Shown here: piece after piece, positions 1 through 6,970 of the stretch
How positions within the stretch are numbered: position 1 is the stretch's first letter
How the letters are laid out: each line of letters opens with the position of its first letter
Origin: CAZTLE01 sp964614415
Lineage (GTDB): Bacteria; Bacteroidota; Bacteroidia; Flavobacteriales; Flavobacteriaceae
Assembly: GCA_964614415.1 (NCBI GenBank)
Contig: CAZTLE010000108.1
Location: 1-14,086 of the forward strand
Length of the DNA stretch: 14,086 bases
Direction: 5' to 3'
Translations under genes and position numbers: made by a program
Notes under the pieces: generated by a model
What the model was told of the DNA's origin: nothing
Seen by the model: only the letters and a program-made list of their open reading frames with translations
The model's database searches: none

Positions 1-2299
1 TCAATGCCCCTTCTATAAATTTAGTGTTAGCGGAACACGTAGACAAAGTCGCTTCAAGTGCCTGGATATTGTAATTGAAGGCACCGGCAAATATGGCTCT
101 TCTGCTCAATCGCAGTACATACTGGGTCCCGCCGGTCAATCCGAAGAAAGTACCATTTCCATAGGAACAATCAAGTTCGGTTCCGCCACACGTATCGAAC
201 AGCGCGGCACCCGTGAGTGAAGAAGCACCGGTTATCTCAATATTTCCGGTAACGGGCATTTCAAATGTATACCACAGGTCCATATTGGTGTTTCCGGACG
301 TATCGCAACCGGCATCCAGGCTTTCACTTGCCCCCCGGTTGTCGTCCGACTGTGCCGTAGGAGAAACCACCCCGACATTGATTGGTATGGCATTGACACA
401 CTCGTCATTGGGTGAAGTTTCGAAAGCTTCGATATCAAAAGTAACGGCATTGGCAAAAACGGCTCGCTTATTCATTCTAAGCACATACGTAGTTCCGGAA
501 GTGAGGCCAAAGAAGAAGTTGTTTCCGTAGAAGCATTGTAACTCTGTGCCGCCACAACTATCATAAAGTGTGGAACCATCAAGGGACCCAAGGTTTGTTA
601 AACGAACATTGCCATTTACCGGCATAACGAACTCATACCATACATCCATATTGGTTTGAGCCGCCGTATCACACGAGCCGTCCAGGCTCTCGGTCGCGGC
701 CCGGGCATCGTAGGCATAGGAATTGGTACCGCCGGTGGTTACTGTAATAGGAATTCGGCCCGTACACTCATCGTTGGTTGCTGTTTCAAATGCCCGAATA
801 TCGAAGGTCACCGATCCGGCGAAAATGGCACGCTTGTTCATCCTTAGAATATAAGTTACTCCTGAGGTGAGATTATAGAAGAATCCGTTTCCGTAGAAAC
901 AGTCCAGCTCACTTCCTCCACAACTATCATATATTGTTGCCCCGTCTGACCCTCCGATGCTGCTAATCTGTACATTTCCATTAACGGGCATGGTGAATTC
1001 ATACCAAACATCCAGGTTTTGATTACCCGCCGTGTCACAGGAACCGTCCAGGCTTTCGGTAGCAGCACGATTGTCGTAAGAATAGGAATTTACCCCGGCG
1101 GTGGTTACTGCAATTGGAATTCGGTTTGAGCATTCGTCGTTTACTATGGTTTCGAATGCCTGTATGTCGAAACTTACAGCGCCCGCGAAGGTCGTGATCT
1201 TGCTCATACGAAGCACATAGGTAATTCCCGAGGTAAGGTTATAGAAGAATCCATTTCCATAGAAGCACTGCAATTCAACCCCTCCACAAGAATCATAGAG
1301 GGTTCCTGAATCCGAACCGCCAATGCTTGTTATCCGCACATTCCCATTTACCGGCATCGTAAATTCGTACCATACATCCAGGTTATTGTTAGATGCATTG
1401 TCACAGGAACTATCTGTACTTTCGGTCGCTCCCCTTGTATCGTAGGAATAGGAATTGGCATTTGCGGTTACCACAGAAATGGAAGTTCTGTTGACACACT
1501 CGTTATTTACTTCGGTCGCAAATGGTTCTATACGGGGGTTCACAGTACCTCCGAACACTGAGCTCTTGGACATACGGAGTACATAGGTAGTTCCTGAAGT
1601 AAGGCTAAAGAAAAAACCTGACCCGGCTATACAATGGAGCTCGGTTCCGGCGCAGGCGTCGTACAATGTGGATACATCTCCGGAAGTAATGTTGGTCATC
1701 CGAACGTTTCCATTCACCGGCATGGTGAATTCGTACCACACATCAAGGTTGGTATTGGACGCATTTTCACATGAACTGTCGGTGCTCTCGGTAGCGGTGC
1801 GATAGTCATGAGTGAACTGTGTGAAACCTCCGGTAGCGATTACCAGGGTCTCTCTGTTGGCGCATTCATCGTTCGTGGCTGTTTCGAAGGCCTCGATCCG
1901 AAACGTTTTGTCAACCGCGGTGAACCTGCTCACCCGCAGCACATAGGTTGTGCCGGAACTTAAGTTGTAGAAATAATTACCTCCGTAAAAACATTCCAAT
2001 TCCGTACCGCCACAGCTATCGAACAAAGAAAACCCTTCTCCCGTAGTAACGTTCGTGATCCGCACATTGCCATTCACCGGCATGGTAAATTCATACCACA
2101 CGTCGTAATTTGTATTTGCTGCGTTGTCGCAACTTGCATCAATGCTTTCGGTAGCGGTAGCCATATCGGCATTGTATAACAGGGACCCTCCTGTCTGTAC
2201 GGTAATAACTTCCCTGTTGACACAATCGTCATTGGCGGGTTGCGCAAAACTGAAAGAACAAACCAGGGCTACGAACGAGAATAAAATTGCTTTCTTCAT
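1..2299 (-). CDS. Exported protein with six tandem ~122-residue PPC-like domains (C-terminus outside window)
   Basis: The reading frame is open from an ATG at 2299 to the left edge, giving 766 codons with no stop, so the gene is partial at its 3' end. Residues 1-19 form a Sec signal peptide (MKKAILFSFVALVCSFSFA, probable cleavage before QPAND). Six tandem domains follow from residue 23 to about 752. Each carries the pattern NDEC, ATES, SC(D/E), DVWYEFTMPVNGN, (L/I)YDSCGG.EL.C, LTSGTTYVLRMSK and ends near FDI.AFET. Each has four conserved cysteines, probably two disulfides after export. The fold resembles the beta-sandwich repeats (pre-peptidase C-terminal, PPC-like) common in secreted Bacteroidota proteins; this assignment is from memory of the motif. 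From residue 753 (STCSANTKF) the sequence leaves the repeat, so a different domain starts at the edge. A type IX secretion sorting domain at the unseen end is likely but only inferred. Role may be surface adhesion or binding; substrate unknown. Confidence 0.88.
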   Translation of the reverse strand, partial: MKKAILFSFVALVCSFSFAQPANDDCVNREVITVQTGGSLLYNADMATATESIDASCDNAANTNYDVWYEFTMPVNGNVRITNVTTGEGFSLFDSCGGTELECFYGGNYFYNLSSGTTYVLRVSRFTAVDKTFRIEAFETATNDECANRETLVIATGGFTQFTHDYRTATESTDSSCENASNTNLDVWYEFTMPVNGNVRMTNITSGDVSTLYDACAGTELHCIAGSGFFFSLTSGTTYVLRMSKSSVFGGTVNPRIEPFATEVNNECVNRTSISVVTANANSYSYDTRGATESTDSSCDNASNNNLDVWYEFTMPVNGNVRITSIGGSDSGTLYDSCGGVELQCFYGNGFFYNLTSGITYVLRMSKITTFAGAVSFDIQAFETIVNDECSNRIPIAVTTAGVNSYSYDNRAATESLDGSCDTAGNQNLDVWYEFTMPVNGNVQISSIGGSDGATIYDSCGGSELDCFYGNGFFYNLTSGVTYILRMNKRAIFAGSVTFDIRAFETATNDECTGRIPITVTTGGTNSYAYDARAATESLDGSCDTAAQTNMDVWYEFVMPVNGNVRLTNLGSLDGSTLYDSCGGTELQCFYGNNFFFGLTSGTTYVLRMNKRAVFANAVTFDIEAFETSPNDECVNAIPINVGVVSPTAQSDDNRGASESLDAGCDTSGNTNMDLWYTFEMPVTGNIEITGASSLTGAALFDTCGGTELDCSYGNGTFFGLTGGTQYVLRLSRRAIFAGAFNYNIQALEATLSTCSANTKFIEGAL
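44..2233 (-). repeat. Six tandem coding repeats, period 366 bp (one of 360 bp)
   Basis: The codon pair for Met-Pro in the VWYEFTMP motif recurs with its Met codon starting at 2083, 1723, 1357, 991, 625 and 259. The spacings are 360, 366, 366, 366 and 366 bases. Unit limits, counted from NDEC, are about 2233-1874, 1873-1508, 1507-1142, 1141-776, 775-410 and 409-44. Units 3, 4 and 5 look most alike (shared SYSYD, ATES.D.SCD, YGNGFFYNLTSG); units 1 and 6 are the most diverged. Confidence 0.9.
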
Positions 2300-2375
2300 G
2301 ACATTGCGGTATTACGGGGAGTGACAATAGAAGGTACTATCGTACACGTGAAGATCGGCAATTTATTTAGTGAAA

Positions 2376-2401
2376 GGCTGCTTTTTTTTAGTAAAGCAGC
2401 C
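2376..2401 (-). terminator. Probable terminator after the MORN-SurE gene
   Basis: GGCTGCTTT at 2376-2384 and AAAGCAGCC at 2393-2401 form a perfect 9-bp stem around an 8-base loop, about 20 bases past the stop of the gene at 2422. On the minus strand the stem is followed only by TTTCACT, so the U-tract is weak. If it works, it separates the MORN-SurE transcript from the repeat-protein gene starting at 2299. Confidence 0.5.
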
Positions 2402-2421
2402 CCTATGCTATCCCGGACAGG

Positions 2422-3879
2422 TTATTCGTTAAATAAGGACCATAGGATCTCCTCGCTTTCAGCCGGAGCATCCATCTTGTCAAGGGCATTCTCGTTCACA
2501 CTCATGGGTACCGCAACAATATAATTCTGAAAATAGTAGAAAACATCATTTTCGGCGGGCATGTTATACACTTTGGACTGATCGCCCGGCAGCAGTTTCC
2601 AGGTAATCTGATCTTCAGAATCAACTTCTTTTTCAAGAGAGAACGGAGGGCCATCAAAACTAATCGCCCGCTCCAGGAATTTTACCCCCTGAATAGCATC
2701 GAGATCCTCAGGAATACTGATCGTGAGGTAATCAAAGCGTTCCATGTTTGTCACAACCGATGTCCCGGCAATATCCGTAACCCATTTACAAAGTCTTTGC
2801 AGTCCCTGCGGATTTGCCTTATCCTCATCGATACCAGATACAGCAATGGCCGGTATTCCTGCCAGGGCAGCTGTTCTGGCCGCACCTACCGTACCCGATC
2901 CGAACCAGGCCGCGCCAATGTTTGATCCGCCGTTGATTCCTGAAATGACCAAATCAATAGTCCTCCCCTGTTCTTCGAAAATACCCAGTGCACCCAGAAG
3001 CACACAATCTGCAGGATAGCCATCGACCTCATAGACATAGATGTTCTTGTCCTCCTGACTTGATACCAAACGACCTTTCAGTTCCCTGGTTTGCGTAACG
3101 GACATCCGGTTGCTGGTCCCGCTCTTATTTTCAGAACTCGCGACAACCACGACCATTTCGGCAAACTCGCTTACGGCTTCCGCAAGGCATACAAGCCTGT
3201 TCAGGTCCTCCATTCCGTCATCATTGGTGATTAGTACATTTTTGGGATATGGTGAAGCAACAGTGTTCTCCGTGAGAAGAGGCCCAATGAGTTCACCATC
3301 CTTGAATAGTCCCTTTTCGCGCGTCCCGTCCCAGTAGAACAACTCGCCCCGGCCATTCTGCTTTCCGTCTTTCCATTCGCCTACATACTTAAATATTTTA
3401 CCATCAGGCTCGTACCAGTAGGTGCCCATTCCCGATCTGAACCCATTCTCAAACTGTCCCTCGTAGTGATCACCGTCATCATTGAACAAATGTCCGAAAC
3501 CGTGATAATGGCTATCCTTAAATTGCCCTTCGTACCGATCCCCGTCGGAAACACTTCTGATCACCCCCTGGCCATTCATCTTTCCATCGACCATGGTTCC
3601 GTTGAATACATACAGTTTGTAATCGTTTTGAAACAAGGTCAATGTCCCTTTTCCATGTACGAGTCCGTTCTTGCAGTCTCCATCCCACTCGAAGGCCCTG
3701 TTTTCCTTGTTATAATTGGTAAAATACTTGCAGTCACCCTCCTCGCTTACCAGCCAGCCCGATTCAGGGCTGTCGCCACTAAAACTGTACAGGTAAAATG
3801 TAATGAGAAGTACGGGAGCCACCTGGAACAGAAGTATCCCGGCTCCGGCCATAATGATTTTTAGTTTTGAACTGATCAT
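2422..3879 (-). CDS. Membrane-anchored MORN-repeat / SurE-type 5'(3')-nucleotidase fusion
   Basis: 485 residues. A lysine-containing N-terminus leads into one hydrophobic helix at about 8-31, so the rest probably lies outside the inner membrane. Residues ~65-199 hold about six MORN-type repeats, for example YEGQFKDSHYHGFGHLF (116-132), YEGQFENGFRSGMGTYW (139-155) and YVGEWKDGKQNGRGELF (165-181). From 213 the chain is a SurE domain: ITNDDG with Asp220/Asp221, KSGTSN near 252-257, GYPADCVLLGALG (287-299), VISGIN with Asn316, and SGTVGAARTAALAGIPAIAVS (328-348). These match the metal-binding Asp-Asp, Ser and Asn of SurE phosphatases, which remove phosphate from nucleoside monophosphates. The active site looks complete. 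SurE proteins are normally ~250-residue cytosolic enzymes, so the N-terminal 200 residues are extra. I give no symbol because this is a domain match, not a clear orthologue of housekeeping surE. It follows the LytTR gene by 75 bases on the same strand. Confidence 0.9.
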   Translation of the reverse strand: MISSKLKIIMAGAGILLFQVAPVLLITFYLYSFSGDSPESGWLVSEEGDCKYFTNYNKENRAFEWDGDCKNGLVHGKGTLTLFQNDYKLYVFNGTMVDGKMNGQGVIRSVSDGDRYEGQFKDSHYHGFGHLFNDDGDHYEGQFENGFRSGMGTYWYEPDGKIFKYVGEWKDGKQNGRGELFYWDGTREKGLFKDGELIGPLLTENTVASPYPKNVLITNDDGMEDLNRLVCLAEAVSEFAEMVVVVASSENKSGTSNRMSVTQTRELKGRLVSSQEDKNIYVYEVDGYPADCVLLGALGIFEEQGRTIDLVISGINGGSNIGAAWFGSGTVGAARTAALAGIPAIAVSGIDEDKANPQGLQRLCKWVTDIAGTSVVTNMERFDYLTISIPEDLDAIQGVKFLERAISFDGPPFSLEKEVDSEDQITWKLLPGDQSKVYNMPAENDVFYYFQNYIVAVPMSVNENALDKMDAPAESEEILWSLFNE

Positions 3880-3904
3880 AGTAGTTTGATTTTAACTCTT
3901 TGAG

Positions 3905-3935
3905 CTAAACTAGCCATACCAGGACCTTCATGAAA
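3905..3935 (-). promoter_or_regulatory. Weak candidate Bacteroidota promoter for the MORN-SurE gene
   Basis: On the minus strand TTTC (3935-3932) is followed by exactly 19 bases and then TAGTTTAG (3912-3905). The Bacteroidota consensus is TTTG-N19-TAnnTTTG, so each element has one mismatch. The -7 element lies about 25 bases before the ATG at 3879. If real, the gene can be transcribed apart from the LytTR gene upstream. Confidence 0.25.
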
Positions 3936-3954
3936 AGAAATGGGACGAACTGCT

Positions 3955-4860
3955 TTACTTTGTTTTGAACGGCATAGGTGAACCCGATCTCTGCATGATC
4001 TTTTTGCGCAACTGCCCGATTTTGGGACGTGCCACTGGAATCCGGAATGCTGTTTCGTGGAGCTCAATGAAAAGTCCCTGCGAATTTCCGTGTGTGGCCT
4101 TTACTACGGAAAGATTTACCAGGAAAGAACGGTGGCATCTAAAGAATTCGGACGAATCGGAAAGCATTTCCTCGATATCCTTCATACGCTCCCGGTACAG
4201 GGTTTTGGTAATTTTTCCATCCCGCAATTGATGAAAGGCCACATAATTTCCTTCGGAACTGATGTAAACCAGTTCATTACGCTTTACACTGATATTCCTG
4301 CCTTCAAGGGACAGCTGTAAATGTTCTTCGGAATCAACCGGTTTCAGCGCTTCCAATTCCTCTCTCAGGTATATGTTCACCTCCTGAGAGGCATGCAGGT
4401 GTTTCCTGGAAAGGACATTGAATCGGACCAATATCCAAAGGGCCGAAGCCATGGCACCGATAAACAGCGTTTTTAACACTGACTCCACTAACTCGACGGA
4501 CGAGCCCAGTGCAGCGGGGTCATTCTTCAACCAAATAGCATTCAAGATATGCACCCAGAATCCGATGATCAGAAAATTATAGAGCATAAAGACGTAGGCC
4601 CTTAACACCGACCACTGCCCTTCTTTAAACCATTGTGGAAGTAATTGCGGCAGGCCATAGTAGCTTACCGCGAAGGTAATTAGAGAAGCTACCAGGAATC
4701 CCATGCATAACAACGCCCGGTCTATCGGACTAAAACCGTAGGGCTGAAGCATCACCATAATTATGGCGACGAACAAAGAGATTGATATTAATGTTGTTCT
4801 TCTTTCGGAAATTGTCCTTTCAAAAGGATAGGACGATCGCAGCCAGGCCAGATTTATCAT
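3955..4860 (-). CDS. Membrane-bound LytTR-family transcription regulator (no receiver domain)
   Basis: 301 residues. Four hydrophobic segments are seen at about 22-40, 48-68, 87-108 and 127-147, followed by a short charged linker (Lys/Glu-rich, ~152-185, possibly coiled). Residues ~186-290 form a LytTR DNA-binding domain: ISSEGNYV (200-207) after the first strands, YRERMKDIEEML (222-233), the signature FFRCHRSFLVNL (239-250), and IPVARPKIGQLRKKI (274-288). Such proteins bind DNA through a beta-rich domain; in two-component systems the domain is joined to a receiver. Here the receiver is replaced by a membrane sensor-like part, an architecture frequent in Bacteroidota. The signal is unknown. 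The ATG at 4860 starts just before the first helix and is the natural start. The MORN-SurE gene downstream and the divergent lipoprotein gene are the obvious candidate targets, but no binding site could be identified. Confidence 0.88.
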   Translation of the reverse strand: MINLAWLRSSYPFERTISERRTTLISISLFVAIIMVMLQPYGFSPIDRALLCMGFLVASLITFAVSYYGLPQLLPQWFKEGQWSVLRAYVFMLYNFLIIGFWVHILNAIWLKNDPAALGSSVELVESVLKTLFIGAMASALWILVRFNVLSRKHLHASQEVNIYLREELEALKPVDSEEHLQLSLEGRNISVKRNELVYISSEGNYVAFHQLRDGKITKTLYRERMKDIEEMLSDSSEFFRCHRSFLVNLSVVKATHGNSQGLFIELHETAFRIPVARPKIGQLRKKIMQRSGSPMPFKTK

Positions 4861-4920
4861 TTCGTATATAGCTTGAGTAAAACTGTACTTTTTTAAAGGT
4901 ACTATCTTATTCTCAAATAG

Positions 4921-4947
4921 AAAAAGCCCAACGCAATGATGATGGGC
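4921..4947 (-). terminator. Small hairpin plus T-run upstream of the LytTR gene (terminator or attenuator)
   Basis: Read on the minus strand, GCCCA (4947-4943) pairs with TGGGC (4930-4926) around a 12-base loop and is followed by TTTTTC. The stem is only 5 bp, but the GC stem and immediate T-run fit an intrinsic terminator. It lies ~60 bases before the LytTR start and just after the stop of a short ORF (4954-5007), so transcription entering the regulator gene from the right would cross it. It could end a short transcript, act as an attenuator, or be chance. Confidence 0.4.
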
Positions 4948-4953
4948 CTGATT

Positions 4954-5007
4954 TCAATGTTGTATGTTCACTCTAAGGGCCAAGACTATCATTGAATTTA
5001 AAGCCAT
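4954..5007 (-). CDS. Possible 17-residue leader peptide ORF
   Basis: An ATG at 5007 opens a 17-codon ORF, MALNSMIVLALRVNIQH, with a TGA at 4956-4954. The hairpin with a T-run begins 6 bases after the stop. In the same frame after the stop come three consecutive CAT triplets (4944-4936) inside the hairpin. A tiny ORF followed at once by a terminator is the layout of a transcription-attenuation leader. Against this, the opposite strand has an equally short ORF (4936-4995), no clear promoter is seen, and the gene downstream is a regulator and not an amino-acid biosynthesis gene. Treat it as a hypothesis. Confidence 0.25.
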   Translation of the reverse strand: MALNSMIVLALRVNIQH

Positions 5008-5022
5008 AACAACCTTATATTT

Positions 5023-5057
5023 TTGGATTTCAATTATCCTTAAAATAGCTATCTTGC
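5023..5057 (+). promoter_or_regulatory. Weak candidate promoter for the lipoprotein gene
   Basis: TTG at 5023-5025 and TATCTTGC at 5050-5057 resemble the Bacteroidota TTG and TAnnTTTG elements. The spacing of 24 is a little long and the -7 element has two mismatches. It is placed sensibly, with the -7 element about 22 bases before the ATG at 5080, in an AT-rich stretch. Confidence 0.2.
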
Positions 5058-5079
5058 GGCCTAATTTTACCATAGATAA

Positions 5080-6795
5080 ATGCGATACACTGTAGTCACT
5101 TTTCTGTTGTTTGTAGGTATGATCTTTTCGTGTTCCAAGGAGTCAAATGATCCTTCACAAAACGGAGATCCCGGTAGCACCTTGCAAAATGTTGTTGCCC
5201 CAACTGATGGAATATTCAACGAATTCCTCGAGGTAAGTGCTGACACATTGGTTTTGGATTCTCTCGGCTTCTATTTCAATGATATAAGAGTGACTTCGAT
5301 AATTCCGGTCGCCCCTAATACAGTGCAGTTTTCGGTACCGAGAGCCCTGGAAGAAGTACAATCCAGTTTTAACATCCGTTACGGGAGTGCTCAGGAAATT
5401 GTACATAGTAATCCTTTTGGGATGCGTCCTCCGGAGATGATTTCCTTAAGTGAAAATATGGTGACTTTCAGGGATACTCTTACTATTTATGGAAATGATT
5501 TTGACCGGACCCAATATACGAAAGCTTGGGTCAATGATGTTAGCGCCGAGGTCCTGCATTCATCGAGAGATTCAGTACAACTAGTCATTCCAACTGAGCT
5601 CACTAATCAGAATCTAACCCTTACTGTAATGGCTCAGTTACAGGAGGACGTTCTGGAGAATGAATTGCGCCTCACAGAGCCCGAGATTCTGGACGCTCCG
5701 GACCAGGTACGAATTGGAGAAACCATAACTATTTTAGGAACGAATTTCAATCCGAATTCCCAATTTGGCAGGGTTATTATTAATGACGAGATTGAGACTC
5801 TCATTGTAAGTATTGGACATGAAGAGATGGCTATTCGAGTTCCATACGGACCTTACAAGGAGTTTGAGATCTTCTCGATCACCTATGAAACCGCCGGAAT
5901 GCAGGCGGTATACGATTCTCCCATTGAGATTATTTCTGAATACATTCTATACTCCAGGGAAAATAACACGTCTCTGGGTACCTCATTTACATTTAACGGA
6001 CGCATTTTTACCCTTCAGGAAGAGCAAAGTAGTACAGGAGGCGGACCAATCTATTTATGGGAGTTTATGGTTCCAACTCAAAATTGGCGAATGGTATCCA
6101 CGGTAGCGCTAGACTACAATGAATTTTCCGCACATATGGATGAAGCTAGTGGTCGAATCTATGTCTACTACCACCATAGAATCACAAATAACTTCGCAGT
6201 TGTGGACGTACTATCTGAAACACTGACACCATTGGCAGACTTTCCAGGTCCCGCCAGAGAGTATCCGGCTATTATAGCTTCAGGTAGTTCAGTATTTATG
6301 GGTAAGGGTCGATCTGAATATCCACACTCCTATGAGAATGATTTCTTTGAGTACGACACGGGTACCGATCAATGGGTTTCATTGTCTACAGATATGACCA
6401 TGTTCCATACGTACAGCGAATATCAAACCTTTCAGGGAGATATGCACTTGCACGCCAACCAATTTAGGCTACCAGGACAGACCAATGCCACAGCCAGGAC
6501 GGTACTGCGCTTTGATCCTGCATCAAAAAGTTTTACGGAAGTATATTTCTCTTGTAATAACACCTGTACGTTCCCTGAGCTTCTAACTTACAATAACAAC
6601 TTTTATGAGGTGAATAATGTGGTTTTCAGGAATCTGGTAACAAATGATTACATTATACCTGAAGGACCTTCCTTTTTCATAGAGTCAAGTTTTATTTCAA
6701 ATGGGCCTGATATATTCTTTTATGGAGTATTGAACGACTCCGGTCCTTTGCCTTATATTGGTGTTTTTAGGTTAAAAAGCAGCATCTTCCCATAA
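5080..6795 (+). CDS. IPT/TIG-domain lipoprotein with C-terminal kelch/beta-propeller-like region
   Basis: 571 residues. The N-terminus is a lipoprotein signal peptide with the lipobox IFSC, so Cys18 should be lipidated after cleavage. A Ser/Asn/Gly-rich tether follows. Residues ~40-110 form a divergent, ~117-195 a clearer, and ~200-285 the clearest IPT/TIG-like immunoglobulin domain; ITILGTNFNP (216-225) and LTIYGNDFD (134-142) are the typical 'G.nF' turns. From ~290 to the end the chain has kelch-like blades: YLWEFMVPTQNWRMVST (325-341), then VVDVLSETLTPLADFPGPAREYP (374-396, noted by its ends), FFEYDTGTDQWVSLS (422-436) and VLRFDPASKSFTEV (475-488). This pairing is known in Bacteroidota cell-surface lipoproteins, where ligand binding is assumed; the ligand here is unknown. 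It is transcribed away from the LytTR gene and towards the TIR gene, and appears to be a single-gene unit. Confidence 0.85.
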   Translation: MRYTVVTFLLFVGMIFSCSKESNDPSQNGDPGSTLQNVVAPTDGIFNEFLEVSADTLVLDSLGFYFNDIRVTSIIPVAPNTVQFSVPRALEEVQSSFNIRYGSAQEIVHSNPFGMRPPEMISLSENMVTFRDTLTIYGNDFDRTQYTKAWVNDVSAEVLHSSRDSVQLVIPTELTNQNLTLTVMAQLQEDVLENELRLTEPEILDAPDQVRIGETITILGTNFNPNSQFGRVIINDEIETLIVSIGHEEMAIRVPYGPYKEFEIFSITYETAGMQAVYDSPIEIISEYILYSRENNTSLGTSFTFNGRIFTLQEEQSSTGGGPIYLWEFMVPTQNWRMVSTVALDYNEFSAHMDEASGRIYVYYHHRITNNFAVVDVLSETLTPLADFPGPAREYPAIIASGSSVFMGKGRSEYPHSYENDFFEYDTGTDQWVSLSTDMTMFHTYSEYQTFQGDMHLHANQFRLPGQTNATARTVLRFDPASKSFTEVYFSCNNTCTFPELLTYNNNFYEVNNVVFRNLVTNDYIIPEGPSFFIESSFISNGPDIFFYGVLNDSGPLPYIGVFRLKSSIFP

Positions 6796-6970
6796 GTCCG
6801 TTGCAAGCACTAATAGATATTTCACACCACATTCCAGTCTGACTTCAGTTTTCAATTTGAAAATCAAAAGTGGAACTTATAATACCATATGCGAGTTGTA
6901 CGGGACAGTGGGACAAAATTAGTTGATGCGCCGGAACATTATGCACAGTGTAGTTACGCAAACTTACCCT
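6796..6970. other. Convergent intergenic region with a short AT-rich palindrome
   Basis: 175 bases separate the stops of two converging genes. The only structure seen is TTTTCAA-T-TTGAAAA at 6849-6863, a perfect 7-bp inverted repeat with a 1-base centre. It is too AT-rich and tight for a typical terminator and could be a protein-binding site or chance. A plus-strand ORF overlapping the end of the TIR gene is not credible. Confidence 0.3.

Noticed and set aside
213..1068. Short open frames on both strands within the repeat-protein region
   Set aside because: The long minus-strand frame from 2299 with signal peptide and six regular domains explains the whole region; the others recur at the repeat period as shadows.
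1..2299. CRISPR array or intergenic DNA repeats
   Set aside because: The 366-bp periodicity is in frame, codes for regular protein domains and has no short identical repeats with unique spacers.
3876..4067. A 63-codon minus-strand frame overlapping the end of the LytTR gene
   Set aside because: It overlaps the LytTR coding end out of frame and shows no domain or conserved-looking motif.
4936..4995. A plus-strand 19-codon ORF starting with three ATG codons, opposite the possible leader peptide
   Set aside because: It begins inside the hairpin, has no promoter-like sequence before it, and no terminator follows it; it is probably a by-product of the opposite strand, though neither is proven.
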